A stretch of 64,000 bases of DNA. Origin: Dyella ginsengisoli LA-4. GTDB taxonomy: Bacteria > Pseudomonadota > Gammaproteobacteria > Xanthomonadales > Rhodanobacteraceae. Positions 55,912-64,000 of the stretch are shown in pieces. The stretch spans positions 1 to 64,000 of the forward strand of contig NZ_AMSF01000085.1 of NCBI RefSeq assembly GCF_000334915.1. The letters run 5' to 3'. The notes below the pieces were generated by a model. The model was not told where the DNA came from. It did not search any database and saw only the letters and a list, made by a program, of their open reading frames with translations. The first letter of the stretch is position 1. The number at the start of each line of letters is the position of its first letter. Both the position numbers and the translations under genes were made by a program.

Positions 55912-57531
55912 ATGGAAATGCCTCTTCCGATGTCATCGTTCCAGCCCGGGCTCGATCCGGCACAGTCCCAGTTGCTCTCGCGCATCGGCCAGGCGCTGGA
56001 TGCCGGCCGCATCGACGACGCCGCTCGCCTGCTGCCCACCTTGCTGCAGAGCCACGCCGACCATCCCGAGGTGCAGCGGATGCAGGCCGGGCTGCTGGGC
56101 ATGCAGGGGCGGAACCAGGATGCCATCGCGCTGATGCGAGAGGTGGTTCGCCGCCATCCCGCACATGCGCCCGGCCTCAACACCCTGGCAACCCTGCTCG
56201 GCCAGGCCGGGGATTACGACGCCGCCATCGAAATGCTCCAGGCGGTCTGCCGACTGCAGCCGAAGATGGCGCTGGCCTGGTACAACCTGGGCGTGATGCT
56301 CACCCGCAGCGTGCGCAACGAGGAAGCCGCAGACGCGCTGCAACAGGCGGTCCTGATCGATCCGCACTCGGTCGACGCTCGCGCCCTGCTCGCCGACCTG
56401 CTGCGCATGCGCGGACAGTCGCAGGAGGCCGCCGACAGCTACCGCCAGGTGCTGGCCGAGCGCCCTTGGGCGGGCATGGCCTGGTGGGGTCTGGCGGACC
56501 TCAAGACGGTGCAGATGGCCGAGTCCGACATCCGCGACCTGCGGCAGGCGCTGCGGTCGCCCCGGGCCAGCGACGACGATCGCATCGCCATGGGCTTCGC
56601 GCTGGCCCGCGCGCTGGACGACCACGGGCGCTACGCCGAGTCCCTGCAGACGCTGGAGCAGGCCAACGCGATCGCGCGGCAGCGCCGGCGCTGGAACGCG
56701 GCCGGCTACTCGCAGGCGGTCGATGCACTGGCAGGCTTCTTCGCTCCACCACCGGACGGCGCCCCCGATCGGCGACTGGGCGAAGAAGTGATCTTCATCG
56801 TCGGCCTGCCACGCTCCGGCTCGACGCTGGCCGAACAGATCCTCGCCTCGCACCCCCAGGTCGAGGGCTCCGGCGAGCTTCCGGACCTGCCGCAGGTACT
56901 GGCGGAAGAGTCGCGGCGACGCGGCCTGCCGTTTCCCCGCTGGGTGCCGCAGATGAAGCCGGCCGACTGGCAGCGGCTCGGCGAACGTTATCTGGAACGC
57001 ACCCGGCACTGGCGCCGCGAGCGCCCCCGCTTCACCGACAAGCTGCCGAGCAACTGGATCTATGGCGATGCGATCCGCGCCATGCTTCCGGGTGCGCGCA
57101 TCGTCGGCTGCCTACGCGATCCGCTGGAGACCTGTTTCTCCTGCTACCGGCAGAAGCTCGACAACAACGAGTACACCCGCAGCTTCGAAGACCTCGCCAG
57201 TTTCTGGCGCGACTGCGACCGGCACCTGCAGCGTCTTGCCCGAACCTACCCCGACAGGGTCTACCTGCACGACTACGAGGCACTGCTCGACGAACCCGAA
57301 TCACGCATCTGCGATCTGCTCGAAAACTGCGGACTGCCGTTCGACCCGGCCTGCCTCGAGTTCCACGAAAACACCCGCCAGGTCCGCTCGCCCAGCGCGA
57401 TGCAGGTGCGCCAGCCGCTGCGCCGCGACACCCGGCACAGCACTCGTTACGGAGCCCTGCTCGATCCGCTGCGCCTTGCCCTCGGCCTGCCGCACTGGCA
57501 CGACGAGGCATCCAGCCGGGCTCCCCGGTGA
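55912..57531 (+). CDS. TPR-sulfotransferase 1
   Basis: About 539 residues; in-frame ATGs at 55912, 55918 and 55930 cannot be separated by a ribosome-binding site. The N-terminal half carries TPR repeats (ALAWYNLGVMLTRSVRNEEAADALQQAVLIDP and others). The C-terminal half is a Sulfotransfer_3-type domain: PAPS 5'-phosphosulfate loop VGLPRSGSTLAEQILASHP near residue 298, and the 3'-phosphate region GARIVGCLRDPLETCFSCYRQ. It should transfer sulfate from PAPS to a peptide or other acceptor bound by the TPR part. GTGA overlap with the next, related gene. Cytoplasmic. Confidence 0.91.
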   Translation: MEMPLPMSSFQPGLDPAQSQLLSRIGQALDAGRIDDAARLLPTLLQSHADHPEVQRMQAGLLGMQGRNQDAIALMREVVRRHPAHAPGLNTLATLLGQAGDYDAAIEMLQAVCRLQPKMALAWYNLGVMLTRSVRNEEAADALQQAVLIDPHSVDARALLADLLRMRGQSQEAADSYRQVLAERPWAGMAWWGLADLKTVQMAESDIRDLRQALRSPRASDDDRIAMGFALARALDDHGRYAESLQTLEQANAIARQRRRWNAAGYSQAVDALAGFFAPPPDGAPDRRLGEEVIFIVGLPRSGSTLAEQILASHPQVEGSGELPDLPQVLAEESRRRGLPFPRWVPQMKPADWQRLGERYLERTRHWRRERPRFTDKLPSNWIYGDAIRAMLPGARIVGCLRDPLETCFSCYRQKLDNNEYTRSFEDLASFWRDCDRHLQRLARTYPDRVYLHDYEALLDEPESRICDLLENCGLPFDPACLEFHENTRQVRSPSAMQVRQPLRRDTRHSTRYGALLDPLRLALGLPHWHDEASSRAPR

Positions 57532-59063
57532 ACCATCGGCCCGTGCCCGCGGAAGCGTGGCTGGAGCAGGCGCAACAGCGCCTGCTGGCCGGCGATGCAC
57601 TCCGCGCGCATTCCCTGCTCGTGCAGGGGCTTTCCGAGCACCCCGACTCCAGTGCGCTGCAGTTCGCGCTCGCCGGCCTGCAGCGCCAGGCGGGCGACAC
57701 CGCGGCAGCGGATGCGCAGCTGGAAGCCGTGCTGGCGCGCGAACCGGGCCACCTGGCTGCAGCGCTCCAGCTGGCCCGCTCACTGCACGACCAGGGACGC
57801 CTGCTTGCCGCCGGCACGCTGCTGCGCGGGGCCTTCATCCACGCCCCCGAGGAGGTGGAACGGCGGATCGACGCGATCGAGCTACTCGACGACGGCGGCC
57901 GGCAGCAGGACGCGATGGCACTCTGCGAACAGGCGTTCGCCGCAGGGCTGGACGATCCCCGACTGCACGTGCACGCTGCCGCGCTGGCGGCCCAGCTGGG
58001 CCGTTTCGAGCTGGCGCGTGAACACTACGAGACAGTGCTCGCACGCAGCCCGCGTGTGGCCGACTGGCACGTGCCGCTGGGCCTGTCGTCGCTTCAGCGC
58101 TACCGGTCCGCCGATCATCCCGACTTCGCCCGCTTCCGGCACTGGCTGGAGCGCGACGACCTCGCGCCTTACCCGCGAAGCAGCCTGCTCTTCGCGCTGG
58201 GCAAGGCATTCGATGACATCGGCGAGATCGAACGCGCAGCGGCCCTGCTGCGCGAGGCCAACGCGATCATGCGTGACCAGTTGCGCTGGCAACGCAAGGC
58301 GTGGAGGCGAGGCGTCGAGATGCGGCTGGGCCGGGGCCCGCTACCCGACCCCGGACTCGCGCCCCCGGCGTGGACGCCGGTGTTCGTCGTGGGCATGCCG
58401 CGCGCGGGCAGCACCCTGCTCGCCGAGCGGCTGGCAAGGCACCCGCAGGTACGTCATCGCGGCGAACTGCCCTGGCTGCCCATGCTCGCGTCGCGCGTCG
58501 GCGCAGCAAGCAGCCATGCGAACATGATCGCCGCGATGCGTGACGCCGCGCATACCTATGCCCGACAGCTGCTGCAGGACGATACGCCGGTGGGCTGGTA
58601 TGTCGACAAGCAGCCGAACAACTTCCTGCACGTAGACCTGATCCTCGCGCTCTTCCCGAACGCGCGGATCGTTCATTGTCGACGCGAGGCACGCGACAAC
58701 GCACTGTCACTCTGGATGCAGAGCTTCCACCCCGGCAGCCAGGATTTCGCCTACGACCTCGGCGATATCGCCACGGTGATGCGCGACGCCCGGCGGATGA
58801 TGGCGCACTGGCAGACGCGTTATCCGCACGCGGTGCGCACGGTGGACTACGAGGCACTGGTGACCGATCCGGACGCGTGCACCGGATCGCTCGCCCACTG
58901 GCTGGGCCTGCCCGAGGCCGCGCCGCACGCCAGCGCGGACACCGCGGCACTGAGCACCGCCAGCCTGTGGCAGGCCCGCCAGCCGGTCTACCGCAGCTCG
59001 GTGGAGCGCTGGCGGCGCTACGCGCCGGTCATCCCGGAGCTGGAGCGCCTGCGCGTGGACTGA
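57528..59063 (+). CDS. TPR-sulfotransferase 2
   Basis: 511 residues from GTG 57528, overlapping the previous stop by GTGA. TPR repeats cover about 1-260 (PAEAWLEQAQQRLLAGDALRAHSLLVQGLSEHP and later units). The sulfotransferase domain begins VFVVGMPRAGSTLLAERLARHPQVRHRGELP near residue 286, with the 3'-phosphate region NARIVHCRREARDNALSLWMQ. It is a clear but diverged paralogue of the upstream gene. Its stop lies 7 bp from the convergent stop of a third TPR-sulfotransferase gene. Confidence 0.9.
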   Translation: MNHRPVPAEAWLEQAQQRLLAGDALRAHSLLVQGLSEHPDSSALQFALAGLQRQAGDTAAADAQLEAVLAREPGHLAAALQLARSLHDQGRLLAAGTLLRGAFIHAPEEVERRIDAIELLDDGGRQQDAMALCEQAFAAGLDDPRLHVHAAALAAQLGRFELAREHYETVLARSPRVADWHVPLGLSSLQRYRSADHPDFARFRHWLERDDLAPYPRSSLLFALGKAFDDIGEIERAAALLREANAIMRDQLRWQRKAWRRGVEMRLGRGPLPDPGLAPPAWTPVFVVGMPRAGSTLLAERLARHPQVRHRGELPWLPMLASRVGAASSHANMIAAMRDAAHTYARQLLQDDTPVGWYVDKQPNNFLHVDLILALFPNARIVHCRREARDNALSLWMQSFHPGSQDFAYDLGDIATVMRDARRMMAHWQTRYPHAVRTVDYEALVTDPDACTGSLAHWLGLPEAAPHASADTAALSTASLWQARQPVYRSSVERWRRYAPVIPELERLRVD

Positions 59064-59070
59064 ACCGGAC

Positions 59071-60876
59071 TCAGTCCACCGAATAACCCCAGTGCCGGAG
59101 CATCGGCTCCAGTACGGGCAGCGCCGGCGCCAGCGCTTGCCGGTAGCGACGCCAGCGATCCAGCCCCTTGCGGTTCACCGGCTGGGTGACCTGTGCATAG
59201 CTGGGTGTGGCGATGAAGCCCTTGTCGCGTGCGCGCTGGTCGAAGCGCAGCAGCGGCGTGGCGTCCTCCAGCCCGAGGAAGTCGGCAATGCGCCTCGTCC
59301 GGGTTTCCGGATCGGCAACCAGATCCTCGTAACGCGAGACGAATACGTCCGGCTGGAACACTTCCACGTCGTGCAGCCAGCACCGCATCGCGGTGACATA
59401 GGCCTCGGCCAGCTTTTCCAGCGAAGCACAGGCCGCTGCCAGCGGCGCGGCACGAAAGTTCTGCATGTAGTTGCTTATCAGCACGTCGCAGGGGTGGCGC
59501 AACGCAAGGATGATCTTCGCGTTGGGGAACATCCGGTGAATCAACGGCAGCCACAGCATGTTCAACGGATTCTTGTCGACCAGCCGGGCGTCCCAGCGAC
59601 GCTGGATCTTGGCGCAGACCAGGCTGACGTAACCCTTGCGCAGCTCGTCGCAGATATGTTGATCGAGCTTGTCCAGATCACGCGGCACCCGGATGCCATA
59701 GTCGGAAAGCTGGTCGGCGAGGATGGTGAAGAATGGGCGCTCATCCATCGACTGAAGGGCCGGGTGCGCGTCCAGCATCTGCTCGAGCAGGGTGGTGCCC
59801 GAACGCGGGAAGCCCACGATGAAGACCGGCGAGTGGGAAGCATCGGGAGCCTGGAGTACTGGCCAGCGCCGATACTCCTCGACACTGATGTGCCCCTCCG
59901 CGGCGGGAAAAATCGGGGCGCCCGGGGCGAAGCGCTGGGGCACCGCCACGCGCAACTCTTCCAGCTGCCGGGCGTGCGCCTCTTGCAGTGCAGCGATCGC
60001 GGCCGGGTAGTCGCGCTGTTTGTCGCAGACTTCGGCGAGTACGAAGAAGTGGCCGTAGTCGTCGTCCGCACGCGGGCCGGCGCGCTCGAGCAGGGACCGC
60101 GCTTCATCGGGCAGACCACGACGCAGGCACAGCTTGGCACGAAGACGCAGGGTTTCCAGTTGCATGTCGCCGTCCAGCTGCGCGTACTCGCTCTCGATGG
60201 TGGCAAGCATCGCGTCGGACGCATCCAGGTCGTTGATGCGCTCGTACACCGCGGCCAGAAGCATCCGCGTGGGCAGGTGTCCGGGGTTCCGCTCCAGCAG
60301 CTCCTCCAGCAGCACGCGGGCGATATTCGCCTCGCCTAGCACGAGGTGCAGATCGGCCAGTTCGAACTGCAGGTCGTTGTCCAGATCCTTCCATTCGCGC
60401 CAGGGGCGCAGCAGGTCTTCGATCCGCGAATCACGGCACACGGCGCACGCGCGCGCGGCATGGATGCGCGCGGAGAGGGACGCGGGATCGAGCGCGTGGG
60501 CGCGCAGAAGCGTGTCGCGGGCGGCCACGAACTCGCGGCGATGCAGTTGCAGGAGGCCGAAATTCAGCAGCTGCTCGACATTGTCCGGATCGAGTTGCAG
60601 GGCGCGTCGATAAGCGGCCTCGGCCTCCTGTTCGCGCCCGGCGCTGCGTAGCGCAGTCGCGTAATTGCCCCAGTGCAATCCACTGTCGGGATGGCTCTCG
60701 GCCAGCGCCGCATACAGCGGCACCGCCTCGGCAAGACGCGCCTGCTGCTGCAGGCTGATCGCCAGGAACAGGGTCAGATCGGAATCGCCCGGACGAGCGG
60801 CCAGGGCATCGCGGGACAGCCGCTCCGCAAGCTCCGGCCGACCGGTCTGCAGGGCGCTGAGAATGTCGTTGATCAC
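59071..60876 (-). CDS. TPR-sulfotransferase 3
   Basis: 601 residues from GTG 60876. At least six TPR units occupy about 1-330 (LHWGNYATALRSAGREQEAEAAYRRALQLDPDN is the clearest). The sulfotransferase domain starts PVFIVGFPRSGTTLLEQMLDAHPALQSMDERP near residue 355 and continues with NAKIILALRHPCDVLISNYMQNF, DVFVSRYEDLVADPE and a C-terminal NRKGLDRWRRYRQAL that is usual in this group. It lies 85 bp downstream of the TonB-dependent receptor on the same strand, with a terminator-like hairpin between, so it may be a partly attenuated second gene of that transcript. Confidence 0.91.
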   Translation of the reverse strand: MINDILSALQTGRPELAERLSRDALAARPGDSDLTLFLAISLQQQARLAEAVPLYAALAESHPDSGLHWGNYATALRSAGREQEAEAAYRRALQLDPDNVEQLLNFGLLQLHRREFVAARDTLLRAHALDPASLSARIHAARACAVCRDSRIEDLLRPWREWKDLDNDLQFELADLHLVLGEANIARVLLEELLERNPGHLPTRMLLAAVYERINDLDASDAMLATIESEYAQLDGDMQLETLRLRAKLCLRRGLPDEARSLLERAGPRADDDYGHFFVLAEVCDKQRDYPAAIAALQEAHARQLEELRVAVPQRFAPGAPIFPAAEGHISVEEYRRWPVLQAPDASHSPVFIVGFPRSGTTLLEQMLDAHPALQSMDERPFFTILADQLSDYGIRVPRDLDKLDQHICDELRKGYVSLVCAKIQRRWDARLVDKNPLNMLWLPLIHRMFPNAKIILALRHPCDVLISNYMQNFRAAPLAAACASLEKLAEAYVTAMRCWLHDVEVFQPDVFVSRYEDLVADPETRTRRIADFLGLEDATPLLRFDQRARDKGFIATPSYAQVTQPVNRKGLDRWRRYRQALAPALPVLEPMLRHWGYSVD

Positions 60877-60901
60877 GGGAAACGCTTTTCGGAAAAGGAA
60901 A

Positions 60902-60927
60902 GGCCGCGCGGGTTGCCCCGCGCGGCC
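60902..60927 (-). terminator. Terminator-like hairpin between the TonB receptor and TPR-sulfotransferase 3
   Basis: Perfect 11-bp stem GGCCGCGCGGG / CCCGCGCGGCC with TTGC loop (plus-strand reading); on the minus strand TTTCCTTTTCC follows. It should reduce read-through from the receptor gene into the sulfotransferase gene. Confidence 0.8.
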
Positions 60928-60961
60928 CTCCAGCTTCAGCTACTCAATGCGTTCCAGTCAA

Positions 60962-63913
60962 TCAGAACGTCACGGTCACGCGAGCCCAGTAGTAGCGGCC
61001 CTGCAGATCGAAATCGCTCGGATCGGTGTTGGCGTTGAGGGTGTTGTTCGCGTACAGGAACGGCGGCTTCTTGTCGAAAGCGTTGTTGATGCCGAGATCC
61101 ACGCGGGTGTTGAGCGGCTCGAAGTTGTAGCCGACCTGCACGTCGTTGTAGACCGTGGCGCCGTACTTGAACTCGTAGCCTGCGAGGCCCTGCACCGGGT
61201 TGGTGTCCTGCGACGGGCTCTTCGAGCCGTTGCGGAACGCGCCGATGTAGCGCATGCGCCAGGAGGCGCTCCAGTTGTCCAGGTTCCAGTTCACGAAGGT
61301 GTTGCCGCGCCAGCGCGGGAACAGGCACACGCCACCGCCGCTCGGGCAGGTCGAGGCCGCACCCGAACCGAACGGCTGGAAGTGGCCCGCGTCGTGGTAG
61401 ACGGTGTTCGCCGCGGTACCCGGTGCGGTCTGCTGGTCGTAACGCGACAGGTAGGTCGCATCCAGGCCCACCACGAAGGTGCCGAAGGAGAACTGCGGCA
61501 GCTTGTAGCGACCGGAGATATCCACACCGCCCACGTCGGTACGGCCGAGGTTGCCGGTCGGCTCGACGATCTGGGTGATCTGACCCGGGTTGGCGCTGCC
61601 GGCCGGGGCACGGCTGATCAGCGGGCAGTACTGGGTCGCGCCGTTGTAGCAGAGGTCCAGCACGGTCTGGGCGCCGATCGCCGAGATCGTGTCATTCAGG
61701 TAGACCTTCCAGATGTCGGCACTGAACGACAGGCCCGGCACATAGCTCGGCGAGTACACGAAGCCCCAGTCGAACGACTTGCCGCGCTCCGGACCCAGCG
61801 GGAAGTTCGCGTACTGCGAACCGGAGATCACGCCCTTGATCTGCTGGCCGAGGGCCACGTCGCGGTTGACGAAGCTGCCATCGGTCGGCACGCCCACGCA
61901 GGCCGGGTTGCCGGCAGTGGTGGTGCCGTCGCAGGGATCGCTGGCGAGCTTCGGCGCGTCGCTGATCGGCGAGTTGTACACGTCGCCGATGGTCGGCGCA
62001 CGGAACACCTTCGACACCGTGCCGCGCAGCAGCAGGTCGGAGATCGGGCGATATTCCACCGCGAACTTGGTGTTGTTGGTGCTGCCGAAGGTGCTGAACT
62101 TGGAGTAGCGGTCACCGATGGTGACGTTCAGCGCCTGCACGCCCGGCAGGTCGCTCAGTACCGGGATGAACGCCTCGGCGTAGCCTTCCTTGACGTTGTA
62201 GCCACCACGCAGCGGCGAGGAGCACTGGCTGCCCAGGGTGCAGTTACCGGTGGCCGGGTCGATCAGCAGCAGCGGATCGATCTCCGAGTGGGTGTACTCC
62301 TTCCGGTAGGACACGCCTGCCGCCAGCTGGACCGTGCCGGCCGGCAGCTCGAACAGGCCACCGTTGACGTCGGCCGAGTAGGTGCGCTCGATCGAGAAGT
62401 TGTTGCTGATCGCCGGAACGGCAGCTGCCTGCAGGGCGGCGACCGAGTTCGGATCGAACAGGTTGAACGGGTTGAACGGGGTGCAGCCGTTGGCGCCGGA
62501 ATCGCAGACCACCTGGCCGGTGGCCGGATCCAGGTGCGACGGGCCCAGGTCGGCGTTCAGCTTGTCCTGATTCGGCAGGCCGCGGGTCACGATCTGCTGG
62601 GAGAAGTGGCCGTACCCCATGCCCACGTCCCAGTTCCAGTCGTGGTCAAGGAAGGTGAAGTCGCCCTTGAAACCGGTGTGGATCTGGTCGGTGCTGGTGC
62701 CGTAGTTGGCCGAGCGGTTGCCGGCCGAGACCAGACGCGCACGGTAGTCGTTGCCGGCGGAGGAGAACTCCACGCCGAACGGGTTGTAGTACGAGTTGGC
62801 CGAGATCACCGCACCGTACGGGGCACCGAGCAGCGCCGGAGCCAGCTGGAAGCCCGAGCTGGTCTTGTTGTGGTAGCCGTCGAAGTAGGCCTGGACGTGG
62901 TCACCCAGGTTGTAGGTGCCCTTCAGGAACATGCTGGTGCGTTCCTGCGGGGTCTGGATCAGGTTGACCGTCGCGTAGTTGTACTTGTCGGCATTGGTGA
63001 AGCAGTGGTAGTCCGTCGCCGCGTTCTGGCCGCTGGCACCCGGGTTCAGCGCAACGTTCTTGCAGCCGTACTGGGCGGCCAGGCTGCCCGCCTGGAACGA
63101 GCCGTCCGGATTGACACCCGGCAGCTGGATGTTGCCGTAGGCCGGGAAGCTGGAGCCGCCGACGTAGCTGTAGACCGGGGTCTGGCTGCTGCCGAACACC
63201 GACACCGAGTTCTTCGAGAAGTCGCGGTTCTTCGCGAGCACCGCCTCGGTCTTGTTGTAGTCGATGCCGCCCATGATGCTGCCCTTGTCCGACGTCTGGC
63301 CGAACGTGAAGGTGTAACCCTTCGAGCGGCCGTCAGCATGGCCGGACTGGCCGTAGTTCACGGCGAACTGGGCGCCCTGGTAGTCCTTCTTCAGGACAAA
63401 GTTGACCACGCCGCCGATCGCGTCGGAGCCGTACACCGAGGACGCGCCGTCGGTCAGCACTTCGATGCGCTCGATCATGTCGGCCGGGATCGAGTTCGGA
63501 TCGCCGTTGATGATGCGCTTGCCGTCGATCAGGATCAGGGTGCGCTGGCTGCCCAGGCCGCGCAGGCCCACGCTGCTGCCACCGGTGCCGCCGGCGTTGT
63601 TCACCTGCGGGTTGACGTTGCCGCCGGTCACCGCCGGAAGCTGCTGGACGATGTCACCCAGGGTCAGCTTGCCGGTGGCCTTGATCTGGGCCGCGTCGAT
63701 GGTGACCACCGGGTTGGAGGTCTCCAGGTCCACGCGACGGATGTGCGAACCGGTGACGGTGATGGTCTGAAGCGTGGTGGCGTCCTTCTGGTCCGCCGGC
63801 TTCTGATTGGCGTCCTGCGCGAACGCAGGCATGGCGACGCCGGCCGCAATCACGGCGCCGATCGTCAGGGCCGTCCGCACGGACGTGGCCAGTTTGTTCG
63901 TATTGATATTCAC
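60962..63913 (-). CDS. TonB-dependent outer membrane receptor
   Basis: 983 residues. GTG 63913 is preceded by GGGAGGG. A signal peptide of about 32 residues (ALTIGAVIAAGVAMPAFAQ) is followed by a TonB-box-like TITVTG and the plug domain: VVTIDAAQIKATGKLTLGDIVQQLPAV, VGLRGLGSQRTLILIDGKRI and IERIEVLTDGASSVYGSDAIGGVVNFVLK. The beta-barrel covers the rest, ending in the terminal Phe of ARVTVTF. Loops are rich in Asn, Gly and Ser and hold several cysteine pairs. There is no N-terminal STN signalling domain. The ligand is unknown; neighbours suggest a peptide or sulfated/hydroxylated molecule. Confidence 0.95.
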   Translation of the reverse strand: MNINTNKLATSVRTALTIGAVIAAGVAMPAFAQDANQKPADQKDATTLQTITVTGSHIRRVDLETSNPVVTIDAAQIKATGKLTLGDIVQQLPAVTGGNVNPQVNNAGGTGGSSVGLRGLGSQRTLILIDGKRIINGDPNSIPADMIERIEVLTDGASSVYGSDAIGGVVNFVLKKDYQGAQFAVNYGQSGHADGRSKGYTFTFGQTSDKGSIMGGIDYNKTEAVLAKNRDFSKNSVSVFGSSQTPVYSYVGGSSFPAYGNIQLPGVNPDGSFQAGSLAAQYGCKNVALNPGASGQNAATDYHCFTNADKYNYATVNLIQTPQERTSMFLKGTYNLGDHVQAYFDGYHNKTSSGFQLAPALLGAPYGAVISANSYYNPFGVEFSSAGNDYRARLVSAGNRSANYGTSTDQIHTGFKGDFTFLDHDWNWDVGMGYGHFSQQIVTRGLPNQDKLNADLGPSHLDPATGQVVCDSGANGCTPFNPFNLFDPNSVAALQAAAVPAISNNFSIERTYSADVNGGLFELPAGTVQLAAGVSYRKEYTHSEIDPLLLIDPATGNCTLGSQCSSPLRGGYNVKEGYAEAFIPVLSDLPGVQALNVTIGDRYSKFSTFGSTNNTKFAVEYRPISDLLLRGTVSKVFRAPTIGDVYNSPISDAPKLASDPCDGTTTAGNPACVGVPTDGSFVNRDVALGQQIKGVISGSQYANFPLGPERGKSFDWGFVYSPSYVPGLSFSADIWKVYLNDTISAIGAQTVLDLCYNGATQYCPLISRAPAGSANPGQITQIVEPTGNLGRTDVGGVDISGRYKLPQFSFGTFVVGLDATYLSRYDQQTAPGTAANTVYHDAGHFQPFGSGAASTCPSGGGVCLFPRWRGNTFVNWNLDNWSASWRMRYIGAFRNGSKSPSQDTNPVQGLAGYEFKYGATVYNDVQVGYNFEPLNTRVDLGINNAFDKKPPFLYANNTLNANTDPSDFDLQGRYYWARVTVTF

Positions 63914-64000
63914 AACAACCCTCCCAAGAAAGGCAATACAAAAAAAAGGGGTTTTTTTACGTGGGGATACATATGGTTGCGCAAGAACTTACAGTCTCCT
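63914..64000 (-). other. Upstream region of the TonB receptor, A/T-tract rich
   Basis: Runs of eight A and seven T flank a GGGG about 25-50 bp upstream of the receptor start, in an otherwise GC-rich sequence. This would bend or stiffen the promoter DNA. I cannot place -35 and -10 boxes with confidence before the window edge. Confidence 0.35.

Overview
The window is a high-GC, gene-dense chromosomal segment from a gammaproteobacterium. Gene content points to Xanthomonadales, probably Rhodanobacteraceae (Rhodanobacter/Dyella-like). The indicators are an E3 subunit carrying its own lipoyl domain, aceE placed away from aceF-lpdA, a three-domain Grx4-type glutaredoxin, an OhrR/Ohr pair, a two-component pair of the 'proteobacterial dedicated sortase' type, and a large TonB receptor next to TPR-sulfotransferases. 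This assignment is inference from gene content; there is no rRNA or tRNA in the window. I see no insertion sequence, prophage, CRISPR array or integron.

Layout. 1-1817 (minus): response regulator, small exported protein and the N-terminus of a histidine kinase cut by the window edge. 1947-3400: an exported Sel1-like protein, two very small ORFs ending in a strong terminator, and a structured region that may encode a small RNA. 3400-5280 (minus): rpe, djlA and a small cytochrome c. 5388-7178 (plus): purC and two membrane proteins. 7198-9049 (minus): a membrane protein and an APC permease. 9216-12708 (plus): flippase-like membrane protein, dinB, ohrR-ohr with matching operator elements, and a GIY-YIG protein. 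12755-17330 (minus): aceF, an MscS channel and lpdA. 17539-22034 (plus): an ABC ATPase and a permease/M1-aminopeptidase fusion. 22063-27486 (minus): MscS channel, two DUF2884 proteins flanking a four-helix-bundle protein, a TonB-C-like protein and small exported or membrane proteins. 27725-30572 (plus): BrkB-like protein, glycine-zipper protein, UspA and a ferritin-like diiron protein. 30594-31893 (minus): two lipoproteins. 32017-38099 (plus): MFS exporter, secreted esterase-like protein, GH43-like secreted enzyme, GST and a DUF883-like protein. 38169-40889 (minus): aceE. 41115-43684 (plus): GT2 and a polytopic GT-C-like protein. 43757-48975 (minus): maeB, a QEGLA-motif protein, a membrane protein and rsgA. 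49114-51911 (plus): alaA, an SGNH hydrolase and an LpxH-like phosphoesterase. 51912-53377 (minus): a TetR regulator and SDR operon with a clear double operator. 53483-54379 (plus): the glutaredoxin fusion.

The last 9.5 kb (54484-63913) is the most unusual part. It holds a TPR/aspartyl-asparaginyl beta-hydroxylase, three TPR-sulfotransferases and a 983-residue TonB-dependent receptor. This reads as a candidate protein- or ligand-modifying system tied to outer-membrane uptake; its substrate cannot be read from the sequence.

Central metabolism is well represented: aceE, aceF and lpdA build the pyruvate dehydrogenase complex, maeB feeds pyruvate, alaA links pyruvate to alanine, rpe serves the pentose phosphate pathway and purC serves purine synthesis. 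Many starts are GTG or TTG, and several neighbouring genes overlap by ATGA or GTGA, which indicates translationally coupled operons.
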